Shown piece by piece: positions 24,765 through 33,546 of a DNA stretch of 64,000 bases (its first letter is position 1; every line of letters starts with the position of its first letter). A program made the translations under genes and the position numbers. Origin of the DNA: Kitasatospora sp. NBC_00374 (lineage in GTDB: Bacteria; Actinomycetota; Actinomycetes; Streptomycetales; Streptomycetaceae); NCBI RefSeq assembly GCF_041434935.1, contig NZ_CP107964.1, positions 3,224,001 to 3,288,000 of the forward strand. Reading direction: 5' to 3'. The notes beneath the pieces are model-generated. The model made no database searches. It was not told the DNA's origin and saw nothing but the letters and a program-made list of their open reading frames with translations.

Positions 24765-26450
24765 TCAGCCGAAGTAGCCGTCGAAGTTCCGGGAGAACTC
24801 CCGGCCGCCGAACCGGTCCCAGTTGATCGACCAGGTCATCAGGCCGCGCAGGCCCGGCTGGGCGCCGCTGCGCGGGACGTAGCCGCCGCAGTCGACCGTC
24901 CTGGTGAGGCAGTCCAGTGCCTTGTTCACCTCCGCCGGGGCGACGTAGCCGTTGCCGGCGTTGGTGGTGGCCGGCATGCCGATCGCCAGCTGGGAGGGGG
25001 CCAGGGCCGGGAACATGTTGGCGGTGTTGCCCGCCACCGGGAAGCCCTTGAGCAGCATGTCGGTCATCGCGACGTGGAAGTCGGCGCCGCCCATCGAGTG
25101 GTACTGGTTGTCCAGGCCCATGATCGAGCCCGAGTTGTAGTCCTGGACGTGCAGCAGGGTGAGGTCGCCGCGCATCGCGTAGATCACCGGCAGGTACGCG
25201 CCGGCCCGCGGGTCCTGGCCGCCCCAGGGGCCCGAGCCGTAGTACTGGTAGCCGAGCTGGACGAAGAAGGTCTCCGGGGCCATGGTCAGCACGAAGTTCT
25301 GGCCGTACCTGGCCTTCAGGGTCTTCAGCGCCGAGATCAGGTTGACGATCACCGGGGAGGTCGGGTTCCTGAAGTCGGTGTCACCGGTGCCGAGCGACAG
25401 CGAGTGGCCCTCGAAGTCGATGTCGAGGCCGTTCAGCCCCCACCGGTCGATGATCGCGGAGACCGAGCCGACGAAGGCGTCCCGGGCCGCGGTGGTGGTC
25501 AGCTGGACCTGGCCGTTCTGGCCGCCGATCGAGATCAGCACCTTCTTGCCCTGGGCCTGCTTGGCCGCGATCGCCGCCTTGAAGTCGGCGTCCGACTCCA
25601 CCGAGGGGCACTCGCTCACCGGGCAGCGGTTGAACCGGATGTCGCCGGAGGTGACCGAGGTCGGCTCGCCGAAGGACAGGTTGATCACGTCCCAGGAGTC
25701 CGGGACGTCGGCCATCCTCGTGTACCCGGCGCCGTTCGCGAAGCTGGCGTGCAGGTAGCCGACCAGCGCGTGGGTCGGCAGCCCGCCGCCGGGCGGCTGG
25801 GTGGTCGGCGGCTGTGACGTCGGCGGCTGGGAGGTGGGCGGCTGCGACGTGGGCGGCTGGGAGGTGGGCGGCTGGCTGGTCGGCGGCTGGGACGTCGGCG
25901 GCTGAGTGGTCGGCGGGTTGGTGGGAGCCCCCGGGCCGTCCAGCGAGACGTCGTCCGCGTAGTAGGTGCCCTGGCCGTACCAGCCGTGGGTGTACACGGT
26001 GGCACTGGTCTGGCCGGCCGCCGTGGTGAAGCCGACCGAGAGCTTCTGGTAGGCGCCGCCGGTGCCCGGGGTCCAGGTGCTGGTGCCGCCGTTGACGCCC
26101 AGGTAGACGTACGCGCCCTTGACGTAGGCGCTCAGCGTGTAGGCGGTGTTGGGCTGCACCGCGACGGTCTGGGTGCACTGCGCGTTGTCGCTCGCCGAGG
26201 CGGCGCCGGCCAGGGCGTAACCGCCGGTGCGGGCCTGGCCGGTGACCACGCTGCCGGTGCCTGCGGTGCAGCTCCAGGGGGCGAGCGAACCGCTCTCGAA
26301 ACCGCCGTTGACCAGGAACTCGCCGGCGCTGGCGGAGCCGGCCAGGCCGAAGCTGAGGGCGACGGCGCCGGCCGCCGCGACGGCCCAGGCGGTGCCGGCG
26401 GCGACCGCCCGGCGGCCGTGACGGACGGCTGTTCTTCGGGGAGTACGCAT
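24765..26450 (-). CDS. Secreted GH18 chitinase with N-terminal CBM and PPTSQ linker
   Basis: A 561-aa secreted chitinase. A signal peptide spans about 1-42 (twin Arg-rich start, hydrophobic core, ASAGE cleavage region). A carbohydrate-binding module of CBM4/9-like jelly-roll type follows at about 43-165 (FLVNGGFESGSLAPWSC ... YYADDVSLDGP). A PPTSQ/PPTTQ repeat linker (about 172-220) leads into the GH18 barrel. The catalytic DxxDxDxE is in NGLDIDFEG, and SIGGQNG and MTWSINWD are further family motifs. It degrades chitin outside the cell. The promoter carries a DasR-like operator at 26542-26557. Start ATG 26450 follows AGGAG. Confidence 0.93.
   Translation of the reverse strand: MRTPRRTAVRHGRRAVAAGTAWAVAAAGAVALSFGLAGSASAGEFLVNGGFESGSLAPWSCTAGTGSVVTGQARTGGYALAGAASASDNAQCTQTVAVQPNTAYTLSAYVKGAYVYLGVNGGTSTWTPGTGGAYQKLSVGFTTAAGQTSATVYTHGWYGQGTYYADDVSLDGPGAPTNPPTTQPPTSQPPTSQPPTSQPPTSQPPTSQPPTSQPPTTQPPGGGLPTHALVGYLHASFANGAGYTRMADVPDSWDVINLSFGEPTSVTSGDIRFNRCPVSECPSVESDADFKAAIAAKQAQGKKVLISIGGQNGQVQLTTTAARDAFVGSVSAIIDRWGLNGLDIDFEGHSLSLGTGDTDFRNPTSPVIVNLISALKTLKARYGQNFVLTMAPETFFVQLGYQYYGSGPWGGQDPRAGAYLPVIYAMRGDLTLLHVQDYNSGSIMGLDNQYHSMGGADFHVAMTDMLLKGFPVAGNTANMFPALAPSQLAIGMPATTNAGNGYVAPAEVNKALDCLTRTVDCGGYVPRSGAQPGLRGLMTWSINWDRFGGREFSRNFDGYFG
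25791..25920 (-). repeat. Pro-Pro-Thr-Ser-Gln linker repeats inside the chitinase
   Basis: About nine in-frame 15-bp units encoding PPTSQ or PPTTQ form the linker between CBM and catalytic domain. This is coding repetition, not a CRISPR or intergenic repeat. Confidence 0.85.
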
Positions 26451-26541
26451 GTGGGGGATGCTCCTGCCTAAAGACATGGGGGTGTCCAACAGCCTTGTGG
26501 GGGAAGGCCGGACGCGGGACGGCGCGGGTCGGCGCCACCGA

Positions 26542-26557
26542 TTTGGACTAGACCACT
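26542..26557. promoter_or_regulatory. DasR-responsive element (dre) of the chitinase
   Basis: The palindromic core TGGACTAGACCACT matches 13 of 16 positions of the known dre consensus ACTGGTCTAGACCACT. It lies about 90 bp upstream of the chitinase ATG. DasR represses chitin and GlcNAc genes and is released by GlcN-6-P, fitting the downstream gene. It is 78 bp from the SARP box of the biosynthetic cluster. Confidence 0.8.
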
Positions 26558-26634
26558 GAAGCGAATCCGACAGTCCCTGTCAATGGATCCGGGACCTGTC
26601 AGACCGTCACCCCCCGCACCGCACGGCCGCCCCG

Positions 26635-26677
26635 GTCAGTCGCTGGTCAGGGTGGGGTCAGTCGCCCGTGTTGGCAT
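26635..26677 (+). promoter_or_regulatory. SARP box and promoter of the ACP-PKS operon
   Basis: Three heptamers GTCAGTC, GTCAGGG, GTCAGTC begin at 26635, 26646 and 26657, exactly 11 bp apart. The last heptamer is followed by 8 bp and TGGCAT (26672-26677), the spacing known for SARP activation where the activator replaces a -35 element. GTCAGSS is, from memory, the reported motif for PapR2-type SARPs. Two equivalent boxes occur at 53201-53243 and 53458-53500. Confidence 0.82.
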
Positions 26678-26772
26678 GTTGCCCACGTGGGGCCGGCAGG
26701 GACGACGGCCCAGGAACCGACGGAGGCGGTCGCATTGCCGAACTTCTCCCCGCGCGAGAACGGGTGCACGCG

Positions 26773-27108
26773 ATGAGTGAATCCATACCGACCATCGAGC
26801 TGCTCCGGTCACTGCCCCGGTCCGAGCGCCGGGAGGCCCTGGAATCCCTCGTGGTGGCGGAATTCAAGGCCAGCCTGCTGATGGACGAGGACGAGTACCT
26901 GCCGACCGACGAGAGCTATTTCCAGCTGGGCTTCACCTCGCTGCGCATCGTCGAGGTGAAGACCCGGCTGGAGGAGCGGTTGGGCATCGCGGTCAGCACC
27001 ACCGCCCTGTTCAACAGCCCGACGATCGACCAGCTCCTGGACCATCTGACGGGCGATCTGCTCGACGACCTGTTCGACGGGCTTCCGGCCGGGTCCGGGG
27101 CGTTCTAG
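26773..27108 (+). CDS. Acyl carrier protein (first gene of PKS operon)
   Basis: A 111-aa carrier protein. The phosphopantetheine Ser is S56 in FQLGFTSLRIVEVK. The usual Asp before Ser is replaced by Thr (TSL), as in some discrete carriers. The C-terminal helix (SPTIDQLLDHLTGDLL) is normal for an ACP, but the protein is longer than the usual 80 aa because of a 25-aa N-terminal helix. The ATG at 26773 is taken as start because the carrier-protein helix begins there. It lies 79 bp before the PKS and may carry a starter or the finished chain. Confidence 0.88.
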   Translation: MSESIPTIELLRSLPRSERREALESLVVAEFKASLLMDEDEYLPTDESYFQLGFTSLRIVEVKTRLEERLGIAVSTTALFNSPTIDQLLDHLTGDLLDDLFDGLPAGSGAF

Positions 27109-27187
27109 GACGCGTCCGCCGAGCCCCGCCGGCAACTCCGCGACGTGCCGCCGCACGGCGGCCGACCAGTGAAAGGGAAGAACGGGA

Positions 27188-30100
27188 ATGTCGAACACAC
27201 CGGAGCAGAACGAGCCCATCGCCATCGTCGGGATCGGCCTGCGCTTCCCGGGCGGAAACGAATCCCCGGAAGGATTCGCCGAGTTCCTCGGCGAGGGACG
27301 GTCCGGTATCCGTCCGGTGCCGGAGGACCGCTGGGACGTCCCGGCGTTCGCCCCCGCGAACGCGGACGAGAAGGGCAAGGTCCACACCACCGGGGCCGGA
27401 TTCCTGGACCGGATCGACCAGTTCGACGCCCAGTTCTTCAACATCTCGCCCAAGGAGGCGAACTTCGTCGACCCGCAGCAGCGCCTGCTGCTGGAGACGG
27501 CCTGGGAGGCGCTGGAGAACGCCAACATCGACCCGGGCACCCTGCGGCACGGCAACGGCGGCGTCTACATCGGCGCCAGCTCGATCGACTACGCGCTGGA
27601 GATGGAGGGCCTTCCGTACGAGGAGCTGGACGGGCACCTCGCGGCCGGCATCACACTGTTCCCGCTGTCCGGGCGGCTGTCGTACTTCCTCGGTCTGCGC
27701 GGGCCCAGCCTCAGCGTGGACACCGCCTGCGCCTCCTCGCTCACCGCGATGCACCTGGCGGTCGAGGGCCTGCGCAGCGGCGCCACCGACATCGCGCTCT
27801 CCGGTGCGGTGAACTGCCTGCACCACCCGCGGATCTTCGTGATGTTCTCGCAGGCCAACATGCTCGCCCCGGACGGCCGCTGCAAGACCTTCGACGAGTC
27901 GGCGGACGGCTACGTCCGGGCCGAGGGCTGCGCCGTCCTGGTGCTCAAGCGGCTCGGTGACGCCGAGCGGGACGGCGACCGGGTGCTCGCCCTGATCCGC
28001 GGCACCGCGATCGGCGAGGACGGCGAGAGCGCCGGGCTGACCGTGCCCAACGGCACCGCCCAGGAGATCGTGATCCGCTCCGCGCTGCGCAACGCGCACC
28101 TGGAGCCGGCCGACATCCAGTACGTCGAGGCGCACGGCACCGGCACCCCGCTGGGCGACCCGATCGAGATGGGTGCGATCAGCGACGTGTTCGCCGAGTC
28201 GCACACCAAGGAGAACCCGATCACGGTCGGCTCGCTGAAGACCAACCTCGGGCACATGGAGCCGGTGGCCGGCATCGGCGGCGTGATCAAGACCGTGCTG
28301 CAGATGCGTACCGGCACCGTCTTCCCGCACCTGAACCTCAGCACCCCCTCCGGCCGGATCCCGTGGGACGCCATCCCGGTGACCGTGCCGACCGAGGCCC
28401 GGCCCTGGCGGGCCGAGACCCGGCGCGCCGTGGTGAACAGCTTCGGCTTCGCGGGAAGCATCGCCGCCGCCGTCCTGGAGGAGGCACCCGCCGAGGCGCC
28501 GACGGGCGCCACCGCCGCCCCCGCCGGCGAACGGCCGGCCGAGGAGGGCGGGCACGTCCTCACCCTGTCGGCGAAGACCAAGCGCTCGCTGCAGCTCCAG
28601 GTCGAGCGGTACCGGCGGCACCTGGAGCGGCACCCCGACCTGGACGTCGCCGACCTCTGCTACACCGCGAACGTCGGCCGCAGCCACTTCTCGCACCGGA
28701 TCGCCGGGCCGGTCTCGGACCGGGAGTCACTCGCCGCCCTGCTGGCCAGGCACGCGGACACCGAGCCGGCCGGCCCCCGGGGCGACATCCGCAAGGTGGC
28801 GTTCCTGTTCACCGGCCAGGGCTCGCAGTACGCGGGCATGGGCGCGGCCCTGTACCGCCAGTTCCCGCTCTTCGCCGAGCACGTCGACGAGTGCGACCGG
28901 CTGTTCGCCGGACACCTGGGCCGCTCGGTCAAGGACGTGATGTTCGACCGGGACGGACAGGGCGAGGCGCTCGGGCAGACCCTGTACGCCCAGCCCGCGC
29001 TGTTCACCCTGGAGTACGCGCTGGCGAAGCTGTGGATGTCCTGGGGTGTGAAGCCCAACGTGCTGATCGGGCACAGCATCGGCGAGGTGGTCGCCGCCGC
29101 GGTCGCCGGGCTGTTCGACCTGGCCGACGCCACCACCCTGGTGGCGACCCGCGCCGCGCTGATGCAGTCGGTGTCCGCACCCGGCGGGATGGCCGCGGTC
29201 TCCGCACCGGTGGAGGAGGTCGCGCCGCTGCTGGAGCCGTACCCCGACCTGGCGGTGGCCGCGGTCAACTCCCCGCAGCAGACGGTGATCTCGGGCGGCG
29301 CCGAGTCGCTGGCCGCGGTGGTGGCCCATCTCGGCGGGGCCGGCCTGACGGTCAAGCCGCTGAAGGTCTCGCACGCCTTCCACTCGCCGCTGATGGCCGA
29401 GGTCTTCGACGAGTTCCGCACCGCGATCAAGGACATCACCTTCCGCGAGCCCTCGCTGACCCTGATCTCCAACCTGACCGGCAAGGTGGCCAGGTTCGCC
29501 GAGATCAGCGACCCCGAGTACTGGATCCGGCACATCGGCGAGGCGGTCGAGTTCTCGGCCGGGATGCGGACGCTGGAGCGCCGCGGCAAGCACGCGGTCA
29601 TCGAGATCGGCCCGTCCCCGGCGCTCACCGGCGCCGCCAAGCAGTCCGTCACCGCGCAGGACCACCTGTGGATCGGCGGCCTGAGCCCGAAGGACACCGA
29701 CGGCCGGGCCATCCGCGCCGCGATCGCGCAGTTCTACGCCGCCGGGCCGGCCTTCTCCTGGCGCGGCTTCCACGCCGGCCGCACCCGCCGGCTGGTGTCG
29801 CTGCCCGGCTACGCCTTCGACCGCAAGTCGTACTGGCTGCCGAACCGGGCCACCCGGCACGGCCTGGGATCCCGCGCACTGGACGGCCGCGCCGCCGTCC
29901 ACCCGCTGCTCGGCAGCGAGACCAGCACGCCCGAGCAGCTCGCCGCGGGCGTACGCGAGTTCAGCAGCTCGATCAGCCCCACCCAGCCCGCCTACCTGGC
30001 CGACCACGTGGCGATGGGCCAGGTCGTCTTCCCCGGCACCGGCTACCTGGAGATCGTGCTCGCCCTGCTGGACGCGGTGCACGGCCACACCCGCCGCCCG

Positions 30101-33100
30101 GTGCGCGACGTGGGCTTCCGCGAGGCACTCTTCCTGGACGAGGAACGGGCCACCCGGCTGCGCACCCGGCTGCGGCCCGGCCCGGACGGCACCGGCACGG
30201 TCGAGATCGTCAGCCTGGCCGAGGCCGGCGACGGCGCGGCGGCCGCGATCGAGCGGCTGCACGCGGTCGCCACGATCGGCGCCGAGTCCGAGGTCTCCGA
30301 CGAGCTCACCCCGGCCGCCGTCGAGCTGCTCGACCTGGCCGCGGCCGCCGGGAACCCGGAGGACGTCCTGCGCGCCGAGGACGTGTACGCGGCGTACTCC
30401 GGCGCCGGCCTGGACTACGGGCCGCAGTTCCGGCTGATGCGCGAGGTCCACCGTTACCCCGGCGACCTCACCGTCGGCGACCTGGCGGGCCGCCCCGCCG
30501 GGGCGCTGGAGCACCTGCCGCCCGCGCTGCTGGACGCCGCGATGCACAACATGGCCGCGCTGGCCGACGACGGCAACGACTACCTGCCGGTGCGGTTCGG
30601 CCGGTTCCGGCTGTTCCGCAAGCCGAAGTCGGACACCCTGCGCACCCTGCTGCGGGTCGTCCCGGCCGACACCGACGAGGTCGACCTCTCGGCCGACCTG
30701 CTGGCGCTGGACGGCGAGCAGCCGGTGTTCGAGCTCAAGGGCCTCGGCCTGAAGCGGGTCGCCGAGACCTTCTCCGGGGCACGCCGGAGCTTCTTCCACG
30801 AGCTGCGCTGGGTCAAGCGCTCGCTCGCCGGCCCGAACGCCCTGACCGGCCGGCACCTGCTGGTGGTCGGCCGGGACGCCGCCGAGTTCGCCGGCCTGGC
30901 GCCGCGGCTCGCCGAGCAGGCCGGGCGGCTGAGCTTCGCCGCCGGGCCCGCCGAGGCCGTCTCGGTGCTCGCCGCCGAGCAGGTCACCGACCTGGCCTGG
31001 TACTGGCAGCCGGGCGACGGGGCGGGCGGCGCCGAGGCGCTGCGGGCCGAGTCCGAGCGCAACTACACCGCGCTGCTGGAGCTGCTGTCGGCGCTGGAGC
31101 GGGCCGGCTTCGGCCGCAACCAGCGGCTGTGGCTGGTCACCGAGCAGGCCCAGTGGCTGCACGGCGACGAGCCCGGCGACGGCGCCCGGCTGGCGGCCTC
31201 CAGCCTGTGGGGCTTCGGGCACGTGCTGCTGAACGAGTTCCCGGCGTACCGCACCACCATGCTGGACCTGCCGGGCACCGGCGGACACCTGCCGCTGGTC
31301 GAGGAGGTGCACGCCCGGGAGAGCGGCGAGTTCCAGATCGCCTACCGGGAGGGCTTCCGGCACGTGCGGCGGCTGCTCGCGGTGGACCCGCGCTCCCGGC
31401 AGGACGCCAACTTCGCGCTCGCGATCAAGGAGTTCGGGCAGTTCGGCGGCATCAAGCCGGTGCCGGCCGAGGACGTCGCGCCGGTCGGCGACCAGATCCA
31501 GGTCGAGGTGCACGCGGCCGGCCTCAACTTCAAGGACGTGCTCAACGCGCTCGGCATGCTGAAGGACTTCGGCGACCAGCCGCTCGGCTTCGAGTGCGCC
31601 GGCACCGTGGTCGCGGCCGGGCCGCAGGCCGGATTCGCGGTCGGCGACGAGGTGATCGTCAACTACCTCGACCTCTTCCGGCGCCGGGTGACGGTGCCCT
31701 CCGCGGTCGCCGTCCGCAAGCCCGCCACGATCGACTTCACCGCCGCCGCCGGTCTGATCTCGGTGTACGTCACCGCGTACTACGCGCTGCACCACCTGGC
31801 CGGGATCAAGGCGGGCGACCGGGTGCTGGTGCACGCGGCCGCCGGCGGGGTCGGCCAGGCGGCGGCACACCTGGCGAGGCTGGCCGGGGCGGAGGTGTTC
31901 GCCACTGCCAGCCCGCACAAGTGGCCGCTGCTGAAGGCCCAGGGCATCGAGCACGTGATGAACTCGCGGACGCTGGACTTCGCCGACGAGATCGAGCGGA
32001 TCACCGGTGGCCGCGGTGTCGACATCGTGCTCAACAGCCTGAACAAGGACTACATCCCGGCCGGTATGCGGGCGCTCGGCGGCGGCGGCCGGTTCATCGA
32101 GCTCGGCAAGGTCGGCGCCTGGACACCCGAGCAGGTGGCCGCCGCCCGGCCGGACGTGACCTACCACAACTTCGACCTGAGCGAGCTGCCGCAGGAGCGG
32201 CTGATCCCGCTCAACCAGGAGATCATGCGGACGGTGATCGCCCTGGTCGAGGCCGGACAGCTGCCGCCGATCGTCGCCACCTCGTACACCCTGGACGAGG
32301 TCGAGGAGGCGTTCGGGGTGCTCAGTCGCGGCGCCAACGTCGGCAAGCTGGTGCTGGACTTCGCCGGCGAGCGGGCCCCCGCGGCGCGCGAGGTGACGAT
32401 CGGTCCGGACCGGACGTACCTGATCACCGGCGGTCTCGGCGCGCTCGGCCTGGTCACCGCGGAGAAGCTGGTCGACCTGGGCGCCCGGCACCTGGCCCTG
32501 GTCAGCCGCCGCGCCGAGCCGGCCGCCGACGTCGCCCACCTGTACGAGCGGCTGGCCGGGCGGGCCGAGGTCACCGTGCTGCAGGGCGACGTCGCCGAAC
32601 CGGCCGACGTGGAGCGGATCATGGCGCGGCTGCGCGACGGCGCCCACCCCGTGGCCGGCATCATCCACTCGGCCGGCACCGTGGACGACCGTCCGGTCCC
32701 CGCCCAGACCTGGGAGAGCATCGACGAGGTCTTCCGGGCCAAGGTGTACGGCAGTTGGCTGCTGCACGAGGCCGCGGCCGCGCTGCCCGGGCTGGAGTTC
32801 TTCGTCGGGTACTCCTCGGCCGCCTCGGTGGTCGGCGCCCCCGGCCAGTCCAACTACGCCGCGGCCAACTACTTCCTGGACACGCTGCTGCACTGGCGGG
32901 CCGGACAGGGCCTGCCGGCGCTCTCGGTGAACTGGGGCCCGTGGGCCGAGGTCGGCATGTCGGCCCGGCTGGACGACTCCCTGATCAAGAAGTGGGAGGA
33001 CGAGGGCATCCGGCTGTTCACCCCGGCCAAGGGCACCCGGGCGCTGGCCTCGGTACTCGGCCGGCCGGTGGCCCAGGTGGTGGCCGGCGAGGCCGACTGG

Positions 33101-33478
33101 GAGCGGTTCACGGCCGCCAAGCCGGTCGACGACGCCCTGTACGAGCTGCTGGTCCGGGCCGGCGGGGACGCGGCGCGCAGCCTGGACCTGGACGCCCTGG
33201 TGGCCCTGCCCAAGGCCGAGCGGCTGGTCGCGATCGACGCGTTCGTCCGCTCCCGGGTGGCCGACGTCCTGCACTTCGAGGACGCCGACGCGATCGACTC
33301 CTACACCGAGTTCGTCCAGCTCGGGCTGGACTCGCTGGTGGCGGTGGAGCTGAAGAACTCCCTGGAGGCGGCCTTCCGGGTGCCGCTGCCGCCGTCCCTC
33401 GCCTTCGACCACCCGTCCGCCGGGCAGTTGAGCGAATTCCTGGAGCAGCAGCTCACCCCGGCGCCGGCCGAGGCCTGA
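27188..33478 (+). CDS. Fully reducing single-module type I PKS (KS-AT-DH-ER-KR-ACP)
   Basis: A 2096-aa polyketide synthase. The KS (about 10-430) has C181 in DTACASSL, H316 in VEAHGTGTP and H356 in TNLGHMEP. The AT (about 535-830) has S630 in GHSIGE; the HAFH motif in VSHAFHSP predicts malonyl-CoA. The DH has H940 in LADHVAMGQVVFPGTGYLE and D1116 in LLDAAMHN. The ER has its cofactor loop HAAAGGVGQAAAHLA from 1549. The KR has TGGLGALG at about 1747 and Y1890. The ACP has S2049 in GLDSL. Every reductive site looks intact, so each cycle should give a saturated C2 unit. With only one module and no TE, iterative use is likely. It could make the alkyl chain that becomes an amine. It follows an ACP gene and precedes an acyl ligase. 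Confidence 0.96.
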   Translation: MSNTPEQNEPIAIVGIGLRFPGGNESPEGFAEFLGEGRSGIRPVPEDRWDVPAFAPANADEKGKVHTTGAGFLDRIDQFDAQFFNISPKEANFVDPQQRLLLETAWEALENANIDPGTLRHGNGGVYIGASSIDYALEMEGLPYEELDGHLAAGITLFPLSGRLSYFLGLRGPSLSVDTACASSLTAMHLAVEGLRSGATDIALSGAVNCLHHPRIFVMFSQANMLAPDGRCKTFDESADGYVRAEGCAVLVLKRLGDAERDGDRVLALIRGTAIGEDGESAGLTVPNGTAQEIVIRSALRNAHLEPADIQYVEAHGTGTPLGDPIEMGAISDVFAESHTKENPITVGSLKTNLGHMEPVAGIGGVIKTVLQMRTGTVFPHLNLSTPSGRIPWDAIPVTVPTEARPWRAETRRAVVNSFGFAGSIAAAVLEEAPAEAPTGATAAPAGERPAEEGGHVLTLSAKTKRSLQLQVERYRRHLERHPDLDVADLCYTANVGRSHFSHRIAGPVSDRESLAALLARHADTEPAGPRGDIRKVAFLFTGQGSQYAGMGAALYRQFPLFAEHVDECDRLFAGHLGRSVKDVMFDRDGQGEALGQTLYAQPALFTLEYALAKLWMSWGVKPNVLIGHSIGEVVAAAVAGLFDLADATTLVATRAALMQSVSAPGGMAAVSAPVEEVAPLLEPYPDLAVAAVNSPQQTVISGGAESLAAVVAHLGGAGLTVKPLKVSHAFHSPLMAEVFDEFRTAIKDITFREPSLTLISNLTGKVARFAEISDPEYWIRHIGEAVEFSAGMRTLERRGKHAVIEIGPSPALTGAAKQSVTAQDHLWIGGLSPKDTDGRAIRAAIAQFYAAGPAFSWRGFHAGRTRRLVSLPGYAFDRKSYWLPNRATRHGLGSRALDGRAAVHPLLGSETSTPEQLAAGVREFSSSISPTQPAYLADHVAMGQVVFPGTGYLEIVLALLDAVHGHTRRPVRDVGFREALFLDEERATRLRTRLRPGPDGTGTVEIVSLAEAGDGAAAAIERLHAVATIGAESEVSDELTPAAVELLDLAAAAGNPEDVLRAEDVYAAYSGAGLDYGPQFRLMREVHRYPGDLTVGDLAGRPAGALEHLPPALLDAAMHNMAALADDGNDYLPVRFGRFRLFRKPKSDTLRTLLRVVPADTDEVDLSADLLALDGEQPVFELKGLGLKRVAETFSGARRSFFHELRWVKRSLAGPNALTGRHLLVVGRDAAEFAGLAPRLAEQAGRLSFAAGPAEAVSVLAAEQVTDLAWYWQPGDGAGGAEALRAESERNYTALLELLSALERAGFGRNQRLWLVTEQAQWLHGDEPGDGARLAASSLWGFGHVLLNEFPAYRTTMLDLPGTGGHLPLVEEVHARESGEFQIAYREGFRHVRRLLAVDPRSRQDANFALAIKEFGQFGGIKPVPAEDVAPVGDQIQVEVHAAGLNFKDVLNALGMLKDFGDQPLGFECAGTVVAAGPQAGFAVGDEVIVNYLDLFRRRVTVPSAVAVRKPATIDFTAAAGLISVYVTAYYALHHLAGIKAGDRVLVHAAAGGVGQAAAHLARLAGAEVFATASPHKWPLLKAQGIEHVMNSRTLDFADEIERITGGRGVDIVLNSLNKDYIPAGMRALGGGGRFIELGKVGAWTPEQVAAARPDVTYHNFDLSELPQERLIPLNQEIMRTVIALVEAGQLPPIVATSYTLDEVEEAFGVLSRGANVGKLVLDFAGERAPAAREVTIGPDRTYLITGGLGALGLVTAEKLVDLGARHLALVSRRAEPAADVAHLYERLAGRAEVTVLQGDVAEPADVERIMARLRDGAHPVAGIIHSAGTVDDRPVPAQTWESIDEVFRAKVYGSWLLHEAAAALPGLEFFVGYSSAASVVGAPGQSNYAAANYFLDTLLHWRAGQGLPALSVNWGPWAEVGMSARLDDSLIKKWEDEGIRLFTPAKGTRALASVLGRPVAQVVAGEADWERFTAAKPVDDALYELLVRAGGDAARSLDLDALVALPKAERLVAIDAFVRSRVADVLHFEDADAIDSYTEFVQLGLDSLVAVELKNSLEAAFRVPLPPSLAFDHPSAGQLSEFLEQQLTPAPAEA

Positions 33479-33485
33479 CGCCGCT

Positions 33486-33519
33486 CCGGTGGGGCCGCAG
33501 CCCGCTGCGGCCCCACCGG
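33486..33519 (+). terminator. Hairpin between PKS and ligase genes
   Basis: Perfect 14-bp stem CCGGTGGGGCCGCA / TGCGGCCCCACCGG with 6-nt loop, 7 bases after the PKS stop. No T run. It may attenuate or process the operon mRNA rather than end it, since the ligase starts 28 bp later. Confidence 0.6.
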
Positions 33520-33546
33520 CCTGACCGAGATCGGACGGAGAGGACC

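Noticed and set aside
25791..25920. CRISPR-like array
   Set aside because: The repeats are 15-bp in-frame codon repeats of a Pro/Thr/Ser/Gln linker in the chitinase, with no spacers.
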